A DNA stretch of 64,000 nucleotides from Endozoicomonas sp. Mp262 (lineage in GTDB: Bacteria > Pseudomonadota > Gammaproteobacteria > Pseudomonadales > Endozoicomonadaceae), in NCBI RefSeq assembly GCF_025643335.1, contig NZ_CP092489.1:3482501-3546500 (forward strand), given 5' to 3'. The notes beneath the pieces are model-generated. The model was given only the letters and a program-made list of their open reading frames with translations, was not told the DNA's origin and searched no databases. Numbering within the stretch: the first letter of the stretch is position 1; each line of letters opens with the position of its first letter. Both the position numbers and the translations under genes were made by a program. Below, in pieces: positions 9,844-19,300 of this stretch.

Positions 9844-11488
9844 CAGCTATTCCCGTGACATCAATTAAATCACTGCAACAGCAAGGCTTACAGTAAATTC
9901 CAAATGGAGTGATTTCGCACAAAATAACGTCTACTTTTGATAGGGATACTTTATCAATGGCTGTCTCTCATGGCTTATCCATTCCAAAAAAGTCGTAAGC
10001 ATCTTTGTGCAAACAGTTTAATTACTACGATTTCTGAAAGTTATGAGCAAATTCCAGATGTCCGACCAAACAAGGATTCCAGAAAAATAACAATACATGA
10101 TGCCTCCATGTCCGCTTTTGCCATGATGCATCTCAAGTACCCATCGCTCCTCTCGTTTGAGCGTGATAAAACAGAGCAAGAAGTAAGGCATAACCTTGAG
10201 CACCTGTATCAGATAAAAAAACGTGCTCCCTGTGATACCAGTATGCGGGAAATCCTGGATCCAATAGATCCCGTAGAGTTCAAAAAGCCTTTTAAGACAT
10301 TGCTGTCTAACGTCCAAAGGGGCGGATTACTGAAGGCATTCGAATTTCACTGCGGGAACTTGAAAAATCACTACTTGCTCCCGATCGATGGAACTGGGCT
10401 ATTTTACTCCTGCAATAATAAAAAACCTTGTCAGGAGTGCTGTACTAAAAATAAGGGAAAGGCCAACGAAGCTCACTACCACCAGTTAATGGCAGCATGC
10501 ATTGCTCACCCGGATCAAAAAACAGTCTTGCCATTGGCACCGGAAGCCATAGTTTGCCAGGACGGTTCGACCAAAAATGACTGTGAAAAAAATGCCATTA
10601 AACGGTTGTTTGCCACCATACGAGAGCATCACCCACGTCTAAAGTTCGTTATTCTTCTGGACAGTCTTTATGCTGACAACCCCACTGTCCAACTGATTAA
10701 GAGTTATGGCTGGCATTACATCATTGTCGCGAAAGATGGCAACCATGCCTCGCTGGTTGAAGCGATGGATGAGCTGGATAAAGAAGGAAAAGTTCACCGT
10801 GCTGAAAAAGTTAATGAAGAGACTGGAATTAAGTGGTGGTTTCGCTATGCCAATGACGTCAGGCTGAACAAGGCAAAATATGCAGAACAGGTTAATGTGC
10901 TTGATTTTGTCGAAACCGATAAAAAAGGTAAACAGCATATCTGGTGCTGGGTGACTGATATTCCGCTTAACGAAGAAACCATAGAACCCGTCATGAAAGG
11001 AGGGCGCTGCCGATGGCATATTGAGAACCAGACGTTTAACACCCTGAAAAATCAAGGCTACGATCTCGAACATAACTACGGTCACGGTGAGAAGCACTTA
11101 GCCACAAATCTGGCCTATCTGACGATGCTTGCTTTTCTCGTAGATCAAATACAGGAACTGTGCTGTCCCCAGTTTCAGGAAGCTTTAAGAACCCGCTCAA
11201 AAGGAGTCCGTATAGCATTATGGAAATGGATACAGGGCTATTTTTTGCATTGGCTGATAAAAACGTGGGAGGGGCTTTTTTACACAGTAACTCATGGTAT
11301 TGAAGAGAAAAGGGTGATTCCATTCGATACATCATAACCGGCCATATCGTAGCTACGTTCAGGGGTGACATTTTTTCTTTAAAGCTCCGCTTTGTTAATT
11401 GGCGGCTCAGTTTTGATCGGCTTCATTATTTTTGCTGCCTTATTGTCAATACCAACGATCATCGACGTTCATCATGCGGGAATAGCTG
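9844..11488 (+). mobile_element. IS4-like insertion sequence
   Basis: A 1645-bp element. Its inverted ends begin CAGCTATTCCCG (9844-9855 and, reversed, 11477-11488). It is flanked by an exact 9-bp duplication, TGCATCATG (9835-9843 and 11489-11497). About 150 bp between the transposase stop and the right end has no gene, although the +strand frame there reads as hydrophobic residues. Confidence 0.88.
9970..11337 (+). CDS. IS4-like DDE transposase
   Basis: About 455 aa from the ATG at 9970 (MAYPFQKSRKH). An upstream TTG at 9937 is possible, and neither start has a strong ribosome-binding site. Catalytic-core features of the DDE_Tnp_1/IS4 group are visible: LLPIDGTGLF (first Asp), VILLDSLYADNP (second Asp) and GRCRWHIENQTFNTLKNQGY (the R...E region). 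Four clustered cysteines (CNNKKPCQECC) sit shortly after the first Asp. The frame is uninterrupted, so the enzyme is probably active. Assignment below IS4-like is uncertain. Confidence 0.8.
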   Translation: MAYPFQKSRKHLCANSLITTISESYEQIPDVRPNKDSRKITIHDASMSAFAMMHLKYPSLLSFERDKTEQEVRHNLEHLYQIKKRAPCDTSMREILDPIDPVEFKKPFKTLLSNVQRGGLLKAFEFHCGNLKNHYLLPIDGTGLFYSCNNKKPCQECCTKNKGKANEAHYHQLMAACIAHPDQKTVLPLAPEAIVCQDGSTKNDCEKNAIKRLFATIREHHPRLKFVILLDSLYADNPTVQLIKSYGWHYIIVAKDGNHASLVEAMDELDKEGKVHRAEKVNEETGIKWWFRYANDVRLNKAKYAEQVNVLDFVETDKKGKQHIWCWVTDIPLNEETIEPVMKGGRCRWHIENQTFNTLKNQGYDLEHNYGHGEKHLATNLAYLTMLAFLVDQIQELCCPQFQEALRTRSKGVRIALWKWIQGYFLHWLIKTWEGLFYTVTHGIEEKRVIPFDTS

Positions 11489-12488
11489 TGCATCATGCTT
11501 GTGGGTTATTGTGTGCTCAAAAAAAGCACAGTGGCGCCTTAATCGTGAGCAGGTGAAAATACTATTACCAGCAACGCTAATAGGATTCTGTGTTAATTGT
11601 ACGGCATTTTTTTATGCCTATACGTTAATGTCGCCTTCTATGGCAACCATTCTTTTTTTTATGTATCCATTTTTTGTATTACTTTATGAAGTGGTTATAC
11701 AAAAGCAGCCAGTTTTTATTTATAAAGTGCTGGCCTTGGCGTTGGCCTTTGCAGGCTTGATTTTTATCATTTGGGATGGAAATACCACGTTAAGTTTGAT
11801 GGGGGTAGCCCTCAGCATGGGTGCAGGCATCTGTTATGCCGGTTTTTGCGGCAGCCTCACATCTCGCCCATTGCAAGCGGTGGACGCCTATGTGCTATCG
11901 GCCTGGGTGACTACCATATCGGCGGTCATATTTATGATAATGTGCCTGACTAAAGGACAGCCGCTGTTATCCAATCATGTGAAGGGGTGGTTTTATACTT
12001 CACTGATTGCCATTATTTGTACAGTGCTGGCCACCGTGTCTATTTATACCGCGATTCACTGGATAGGCGCCACCAACGCTTCCATTATTGCAACGGCAGA
12101 ACCAGTTATTGTCTTTATCTTTGGTTTTATTTTCCTTGATGAAAAACTCACAGCCAGCATTGCTTTGGGAATTATGCTGGTGGTCTCCGGGTTATTAATT
12201 ATGCAATGGCCGGATGTTAAAAAAGGATTTTTACGGAAAGCTCGCGGGCAGGCGATATAAAAGAGCGTACTCCCAGCACCACCGGCAGTAGGGAGGCTTT
12301 TTGCGAGCCGTAAGGCTATCAATTAACCGTCCTGGCTACGGTGTTGAAAGGGCGTTCGTAAAAAAATTATAAACGCGGCTGGAAAAAGTATGTCCCTTTT
12401 CTTGTGAACCAGTACAGCCGGTTTTTGAACACTATTAGTTCTTTCGCCGGTTTGCTGAATTAGTGACGTATGTATCTTTTTTATAAAT

Positions 12489-13609
12489 CCTGAATTCAAG
12501 TCATAAATGCATAACCCATGACTTTTCTTGCATTCACTCCAGTTAACTCTTTGAATGCCTCATATGGTGTTTTGTAACCGAGGCATTTCCTGGGCCTGCT
12601 GTTCAGCTTGTCTACCGCAATGATAACGTCTCTTTCTTTGACGTTATGAAGCTCCATTGATTTGGGAAAGTACTGCCTGAGCAGCCCATTGGCATTCTCA
12701 TTCTGGCCTCTCTCCCAAGAGTGGTAGGGCACAGCAAAGTAGCTGTCGCAGCTCAAGGCTTTGTTGATTGCTTCATGCTGAGCAAATTCCTTACCGTTGT
12801 CGTAAGTGATCGTTTTAACAAACCTTTTCAGGGGCTTGAGTGTATCAATCACTGCCTGTTTAACCGCTTTTGCTTTCTTTCCTGGCAGCGGAACAGCAAG
12901 GCGCAGTTTAGTCTTTCGCTCATCCAGTGTGGCAATGGCACCCTTATGGTTTTTGCCGATTACGGTATCCGCCTCCCAGTCACCAACACGCCCCCTGTTG
13001 TTGACGATCTCCGGGCGCTCTTCAATACCTACCCGGTTAGGTATGCCTGTTCGGTTATGAGCTGAACCATATCGCTTTCGGTACGTTTTTTTCTGATGGC
13101 GCAAGTGTTTATACAGGGTACCGTCAGTGCGCTTATCATCCTCTATGAACTGGTAAATCGTCTCATGATGCAACTTGATTATCCCTTCTTTTTCAAGCCT
13201 TCCAGCCACTTGCTCAGGACTCCAGTCAGCCCGGATATCTTGAGCAATCCGTCGCTTAATATCTTCCGTCAACTTCACCGCCTTGGGTTTTTCCTTATGA
13301 CGCTGTTGAGCCTTACGATGAGCCTGCTGGTGCCTGTAACCACGCTGCCCTGTGTTGCGTCCTAACTCCCGTGACAGCGAACTCTGTGAACGCCCGAGTT
13401 TTTCTGCAATTTTATTTTGAGAAGTCCCATTTTTCAGTTCGATTTCGATATAATGTCTCTCTTCAGAGCTAAGGTGCTTAAAGGCCATCCTTGGCGTCCT
13501 CTGTTTGGTTTGGTTGCTTAACAGAGTACCCCTGAGTTCTGATTCACTTCAAAGGCTCTGTAACAACCCTCTGGTTACAGAGGTTATGCATTTATGATAC
13601 AAATTCAGG
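12489..13609 (-). mobile_element. IS30-family insertion sequence
   Basis: A 1121-bp element. Its inverted ends of about 28 bp (12489-12516 and 13582-13609) begin CCTGAATT and share TCATAAATGCATAACC internally. It is flanked by a 3-bp duplication, AAT (12486-12488 and 13610-13612), as is usual for IS30. Confidence 0.9.
12496..13488 (-). CDS. IS30-family transposase
   Basis: A 330-aa protein with the classical IS30 layout. The N-terminal helix-turn-helix is HLSSEERHYIEIELKNG followed by IAEKLGRSQSSLSREL. The DDE core has GDWEADTVIG (first Asp), TITYDNGKEFAQHE (second Asp) and the catalytic Glu in ERGQNENANGLLRQYFPK. The length and motif spacing are normal and there is no internal stop, so it looks functional. 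Confidence 0.95.
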   Translation of the reverse strand: MAFKHLSSEERHYIEIELKNGTSQNKIAEKLGRSQSSLSRELGRNTGQRGYRHQQAHRKAQQRHKEKPKAVKLTEDIKRRIAQDIRADWSPEQVAGRLEKEGIIKLHHETIYQFIEDDKRTDGTLYKHLRHQKKTYRKRYGSAHNRTGIPNRVGIEERPEIVNNRGRVGDWEADTVIGKNHKGAIATLDERKTKLRLAVPLPGKKAKAVKQAVIDTLKPLKRFVKTITYDNGKEFAQHEAINKALSCDSYFAVPYHSWERGQNENANGLLRQYFPKSMELHNVKERDVIIAVDKLNSRPRKCLGYKTPYEAFKELTGVNARKVMGYAFMT

Positions 13610-14055
13610 AATATCGTCTACTGCTTGCGATAGTTTTACTGCTAACCCTGAAGCATGGCTGCTTTTACCGCTATTGATGAGCTCGGCTATCAATCGGAAA
13701 GTAGCAGAAAGCCCCAAAACCTGAAAATTATCACCGTATAAGGGGTTTTTAAACAAAATTCTAACGGGATCACCGCCATTGGGTACAGTTCCACCCAGTG
13801 TTTCTAAACCTTTTCGGGCGGCTGTACCGAGGGTTTTATAGACAGTAACCTGATTTCTGTTCTGGTCGATTACAAAATACATGTAAACTCGCTCTTGCTA
13901 TGGTTTGCATTTATTGCTTGAATCCTGCTTTAAATAGTCTGCAAACAATACTTCTTGACACTTTCTGGTCTTGATTTCTGTCCCGGAGAGCCGGGGTGGC
14001 CATAGGGGAAAATCAGGTGTCACAAATCATAAGCTCTCTTTTCTTGCCCTGAGTG

Positions 14056-16326
14056 CTAATTTTCCATCAATGCCCTCGGAAATTTAATAAACAAACTGCT
14101 TCTCGCACTGTCATTTTCGTTGAGCAGCTCCCGATCAAAGCTATGTAAAAAGGCATCTGTCAATGCCTGCTCCATGGGATTACATGGGCAGCCTTTGAAG
14201 TCGATGACCAGCAGCCGGTAAACACGCCGCTGCTTGTCCATATTTTTCAGCGACTGCTTTCCTGATACAAATATCAGGCACTCCATGCCATTTTCCGGCT
14301 CGCGGTCGAGATGCATGATATACAAGTGCTCCCGCTGATTTGGTTGGTTACCAGCAGCTGGCATATTATTGTTCAGGTAAGGAAAAAGGTTGACATCAGG
14401 TTCAGCGCTTCGGGTTAAGCTTCCCTCCCTGCGCACTTGCTCAGGAATATCAACGCCCTCTCGGCCAGTTAACATGGGTACGGTGTTGTCGGTGTAGTAG
14501 ATCAGCATTCTTTTGCTCGCTGAATCAATCAATATTCCGCTTCGATCAGGCAAAGACCAGATGATTTCAGTGGCAGCCTGCGCCTCTCCCAGTGCGTCCA
14601 TTAGCTTAAGCTTGCTTGATAAGACTTGCTTTTTTTTAATGTGAATATTGTTATTGACAGCATGCAAACAGCACAGGGCAACCCGTCTGAATTCCGGCAG
14701 GTTGTTTTGATCGCTGGCTCGTTTAGTGCGGCCGTACATAGCAAAAACGGAACCCTCCATTAAGGCACCATAACGTTGCTGGTTATTGTCAGCTTGCTTG
14801 CGCTCCCGATTGGTTGCCAGGCCTAGCTGAGTCATTTGTCCACTCTGGTGCAGCGCACGCTTGACCGATAACTCTGTGCGTATTTTTCCCAGCTTGTGAA
14901 CGAGCGATTCCTTGAATGACTTAATTTGAAGTTGAGCCTGTTTTTCCGGACCAAGTGAGGGGAAATCAAGCCCCTGAATTATTGGACAGGGGATGTCTTT
15001 CTCTATCTGCGCCAATAATTGGACTTTCAACCCTGAGTAGTAATCAGTAGATAACAGGCGATCGGCCTCTTTGTAGCGAATGAGTTCAAGAGTGTCCTTT
15101 GCGGAAAGTTCCTCCTCTTTGTCAACCTTATTCCTGACGACAACTTTCATGCTGCCACTGTCCTGCTTGCATTGATTCAATACCAGATAGGCAGTACCCT
15201 GCGCAAAGGAGCTAAGTTCAGGGTAGTGCGGGGGCTGCTGCACGCTGACCTTTGACCAGTAACCACTTTCTCGTATTGTCTGAATAGCCCAGTCCTTCAG
15301 GTCAGGCTGACCATCACCCAGGTTGTCGATCACAATCAGCGGTTGTTTTTTCTCTTCAGGCATCTGCGTGATAAAGTGATTCTGTTGCCACTGAGGCCTG
15401 AATATAAACTGCTTTACTTTAAAGCCACACTGAGTCAGCAGTTCCAGCAGTTTTCTGGCAATCAAATGTTGCCATGTATTAACTGTCCGCCTGATATCGC
15501 ACATTCGTGTGGCCACCGTGTGCTCTCCATTATTCCAGGCGTGATGTCGTAACAGAGGCGTTTCTCCCTCCTGCAACTTTGGAGGAAAGAGTAGGTAATG
15601 GCGTTTATGGTAGCGACCATCAAGAAATCGGATAAAACGAAAACGGGCGGAACTGCCTACACTAACAATCTGCAATGCACTGCTTGAAGAGATATCAGGG
15701 TTCACCTCCATGATCTTATTGACCAGGAAAAAATTAAGTAGATTGGGCTTTTTCCAAGTCAGTTGCACATCCAGAGCGTGGAGTCTTGGGTGCTTCAGTT
15801 TCGGGTCGTCATCAAGAACCGTGTCCAGTAGGATTTTTGACTGGTAGCAGGTGGGGGTAAGCTTGTAGCCGTGGAGCCCGTCGTGAAGCATTTTACCCCA
15901 CAATAGCAACCGAAGAATTTTCAGAAATAACCGGTCATAAGGGATCTGCAACCCATCCAGAGTATCGGTATTGGCTTGTCGCTGATATTCGGCGGGCAGC
16001 AGGTAGACATAGATATGGGTGTTCTCGACATCGCACCGGCACACCTTGTATTGAATTTTCTCTCGAGCCAGTCCGGCAGCTTCTTGTTCATCCAGTATTC
16101 GCTGTCCGATTTTTTCATATAACTGGCTGTAATACTCTTTCCAGGTGACGCCCCGGTCTCGCTCATAATTAATGACGCCCCAGAAAATTCGGAAAGGCAA
16201 ACCGCTAAACGCTGGTCTTGCCAGTATGGCTTTAACCCGTTGTTGAAACTCCGACTCACTGAGTCCCTCAAGGTAAATGCCGGTGGTGTAGGCGCCGGGC
16301 AAAGCGTTATCTAGCGGCTCGATCAT
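14056..16326 (-). CDS. 756-aa unrecognised partner of the helicase-nuclease; possible PIWI-like protein
   Basis: The start ATG directly abuts the stop codon of the upstream helicase-nuclease gene (TAA-ATG, no gap), which implies translational coupling and a shared function. There is no signal peptide or membrane helix. The N-terminal half (residues 1-310) is mixed alpha/beta. From residue 329 a strand (PLIVIDNLGDG), a later strand (TAYLVLNQ, 378-385) and a Lys...Gln stretch (residues 429-455, including YYSGLKVQLL and CPIIQGLDF) look to me like an Argonaute MID-domain pattern. An alpha/beta C-terminal part ends near FIKFPRALMEN. Bacterial pPIWI-RE proteins are known from islands with a DinG-type helicase and a restriction-endonuclease-fold protein, the same company seen here. 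I cannot point to a clear catalytic RNase H tetrad, so the PIWI link is a hypothesis. Confidence 0.4.
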   Translation of the reverse strand: MIEPLDNALPGAYTTGIYLEGLSESEFQQRVKAILARPAFSGLPFRIFWGVINYERDRGVTWKEYYSQLYEKIGQRILDEQEAAGLAREKIQYKVCRCDVENTHIYVYLLPAEYQRQANTDTLDGLQIPYDRLFLKILRLLLWGKMLHDGLHGYKLTPTCYQSKILLDTVLDDDPKLKHPRLHALDVQLTWKKPNLLNFFLVNKIMEVNPDISSSSALQIVSVGSSARFRFIRFLDGRYHKRHYLLFPPKLQEGETPLLRHHAWNNGEHTVATRMCDIRRTVNTWQHLIARKLLELLTQCGFKVKQFIFRPQWQQNHFITQMPEEKKQPLIVIDNLGDGQPDLKDWAIQTIRESGYWSKVSVQQPPHYPELSSFAQGTAYLVLNQCKQDSGSMKVVVRNKVDKEEELSAKDTLELIRYKEADRLLSTDYYSGLKVQLLAQIEKDIPCPIIQGLDFPSLGPEKQAQLQIKSFKESLVHKLGKIRTELSVKRALHQSGQMTQLGLATNRERKQADNNQQRYGALMEGSVFAMYGRTKRASDQNNLPEFRRVALCCLHAVNNNIHIKKKQVLSSKLKLMDALGEAQAATEIIWSLPDRSGILIDSASKRMLIYYTDNTVPMLTGREGVDIPEQVRREGSLTRSAEPDVNLFPYLNNNMPAAGNQPNQREHLYIMHLDREPENGMECLIFVSGKQSLKNMDKQRRVYRLLVIDFKGCPCNPMEQALTDAFLHSFDRELLNENDSARSSLFIKFPRALMEN

Positions 16327-19300
16327 TTAGCGCTCTCCTGTCTGACAGAACTTCATGGCGTTTAACTGATCCAGCAGGGGCCGTTTGATCGTCATCAGTT
16401 TGTGAACACCGGAAAGATACCCCTGCTTGTCGGCTTTTTCGTAGTTGTGATAAGCCGGGAACACCTCAAACAAATTCATACACTGAACCACTTGCTCCCC
16501 ATAATCAGTGAGTAGCTTAAAGCTTTCGGCCTCCAGCCAGTCACGGTTAGTTTCCAGAGTGGTGTTAAGCAAGATAACTGAACCAACGGTCAATCGGGTG
16601 TTAGCAAAGCACTCAGTTACGGCATGAAGCTTGGTGCGCAGATGCCTGATCAGTGTTTCGGAAGGTTCCTTTTTATCACCCCGGCACCAGTTCTTGACAT
16701 CAATACAGGTGACAGACTGGTCGTGAAAGATGTAAAAATCAAATTGCTCATACGCCTGCGGCCCGAGCAGATCAAACATTTCATCGACACTCAGATATCT
16801 TACATTCAGCATCTGCAACAGCTGCCTGAACAAGCATTCGCCAATAGCCCCGCGCAGGTGCGGAATGATGCCCGGTAGGGGAAGGAGTTGCGAAAAATCC
16901 GGAGTCACCAGTTTCTGGCATTTGCGCAACAACAACCGCACCATCTGCTCCACGCTCACGCCGCTGGATAAAGGGTCATGAATTGACAGCGAGTTGGCAG
17001 GACTGTATTGCTCAACACCGCCGTCCATATCAGTCAATACATCGTGATTCTGATCGCTGTAACAGAAAACCATGTCTTTCGGTCCATAGTCCTTTACTAA
17101 CAGGTAAATGGAGTCAATCAACGTCTGCCTGGCCTGAGAGTTGCGGGTATAAGGCAGGTTTTTCAGGGCCTTAATAGCAGCCGCTGGATTACTGAGCAGC
17201 TTGGGTGAACTCAGCTCATCCCGAAACCGGGCTGCCTGCTGGTCTCCTTTGCGGGCCTCATGGATGGCATTAGGAATCAGGTCTTTGACCAGGGTTTTAA
17301 GACGCATAGAGGCTGCCAGTGAATCAGCTTCCAGTGCTTCTCGACCACCCGGCTTGCACAACCAATCCTTTCGACGCTGGAGGCAGTACTCCATATAGGC
17401 CCGGTTGTTGACTGACATCTGCTCAAATACAGGCGTGTTGTCGTCTGTATTCAGATAGTTATAGGTCAGGCAATTTTGCCGAATAACATCCTCCGGAATC
17501 CACAGCTCACAAAGCATTTTGCAGTCTTTGCGCTCATTTCGCCCACGACTCTGGTTGTCTTCGCAGAGCAGGGAAATCAGGTGCTGTCTGTTCAGAAACT
17601 GACGCTGGTCAGGCCGCAGACAGTGAAAATTCCGATAATCACCAAGCCTTCTGTGGGTTCCTTCAGAGTCTTCCCGCCACAATAGCATTAGATTGTAAAT
17701 GCTGGTCATGGTGCGCTCGCCATTGTGGGAGATGACGTGGCTCCAAAATGGACCGTTGATAAGCACCAACCGATCGAAATCGACCTCGTAGGGCTGGTCA
17801 ACTCCTGCCAGCGAGTGCCTGTACCTTGGATAAAAACTGACCCCGGTGCCAGCGGCCGCACGATAAGACAGCATGGCGATGGTGGTGTCAGCGTCATCAA
17901 GAGTGAGCCACTCACGCAGTGCATCGGCTTTCTTGCCGAGGCTGGCGGTAAACAGGATGACGCGCAGTTTTCGATGATCGTTGAATGGCTTGATTTCAAA
18001 AACATGACGATCCTTGTCCAGAACCCTTACTCCCCCTAATGGTGTTGCTTGGGAGGTTTGTAAAAATGTAATGTGGTTTTGCATCGCTCGGACAAAACGC
18101 TGACTGATGCCCAAGGCAAAGGTGTGTTTTTGCTCGTAGCAGGCCAGCAACATAGCGCTGAGCTGTCGGCTCAGCTCCCGCTGCTGAAAGATATTCAGGT
18201 ACTCACTGGGCTTGAGCAAGGCGCTATTCCAATAATCCATGAATACTGCTTCTACCTTGGGGGGTAGCTGGGCGATGGTGTCAGCACCCTCAGGAATTGA
18301 GTGAATTTCAGGTTGATGATAGGAGGCACGAAACTCTCTTAACGTAACCGCATCTCCTGTTGTCCTCCTCTCACGGATAGCGATGCCCAGATTGGCGGCA
18401 GGGTCTTGCCCGTATTTATACATAAAATGACGGTGATACTTATCCGCCTGATGTTGCTTAAGACCAGTGGTTGCCGACAATAGAAAGACGCGGTTGCGGG
18501 TGTTGTAGAGCATTCGAAACAAAGCGACCTCGGGACTCTCGCGAATCTGGCGAATGTGAAACCGAATGTTGATAAAAGACTCAGCGGCGTCGTAAGGGAA
18601 ACGCAGCTTTTCTTCCGGTATCAGACTGAAAACAAGCTTGTAACAGAAGTGGACAAAGAACAGGTCGATGGGCTGGTCTGTGTCCACAACTCCGTCAAAA
18701 GCACCTTCAGAGTGCCGACCGGTTTCCCGAGCATGCTGAATCAACAGGCCTAGCGGGCTGTTTCTTGACGCTCCCAGAGATCGCCCGCTGAGATAGGCAA
18801 TAAGCTGCCGGGGTTTCTCGTCAAATCGGCTGCCAGCACAAAGAATGCACAGCACTGTCTGATAGAACTGATGTAGATTGACCTCACCGGGAATATCCTC
18901 TTCACCATAGTATATTTCACAGACCCGATCACCACAGGCCTTTCGCAACCGTACCCTTTTCAACGCCTCATCATTCACAAAGGTACATCTGCCAATACGA
19001 AAAATGTCGCGGGTCAGGGCAACAATGCGGTCGGCACTGTTGCTGTTGACAATAATCTGATCGATATTGTCGGTGAACAGGCCCAGAACCTGATCGAACT
19101 CTTCCGGCTGCATAATTTTGGAATTATTCAGCACGGTTTCAATCTGATCGCAGAAAGAAGTTTTGGACGCAAGGTAGGGCGTTCTGCCAAGCTCGTCCTT
19201 GCTCACCGTTCTCACTTGTGCCCGAATGCTATTTACAGTAGCCAGTGCGTGCGCCAGATTCATGTCTTTATCGACCAGGGTATCGGTCGTGCTGTCTACG

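Larger units (their letters stand above)
9695..12260 (+). pseudogene. EamA/DMT-type transporter split by an IS4-like element
   Basis: The 5' fragment (ATG at 9695, MYKKQLCGSSLAL...) runs to codons GCT GCA TCA TG at 9843. The 3' fragment resumes at 11498 and ends at 12260. Removing the IS and one 9-bp duplication gives a continuous frame (RFIIAASCLWVIVCSKK) of roughly 300 aa with about ten hydrophobic helices, the two-EamA-domain plan of drug/metabolite exporters (RhaT/YdcZ-like superfamily). The second half keeps the conserved ATAEPVIVFIFGFIFLDE segment. The substrate is unknown. The uninterrupted 3' part has a possible TTG start at 11499 but lacks the first membrane helices, so function is unlikely. 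Confidence 0.8.
12435..13882 (-). pseudogene. Unknown small protein, 3' end cut by IS30
   Basis: The minus-strand gene starts at an ATG at 13882 (MYFVIDQNRNQVTVYKTLG). IS30 entered after codon 91 or so, at ...AVDDI. The current frame reads five codons of IS end (PEFVS) and stops at 13592. Removing IS30 and one AAT copy continues the frame through YKKDTYVTNSANRRKN to a TAA at 12435-12437, giving about 107 aa. The protein has no signal peptide or recognisable domain. Because most of it is intact, the shortened protein might still be made. It is the gene immediately downstream of the helicase-nuclease cassette on the same strand. Confidence 0.65.

Noticed and set aside
11395-11488. Hydrophobic reading near the right end of the IS4-like element, possibly part of the EamA gene
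   Set aside because: The 9-bp duplication and inverted end place it inside the IS, and the transporter frame joins perfectly without it.
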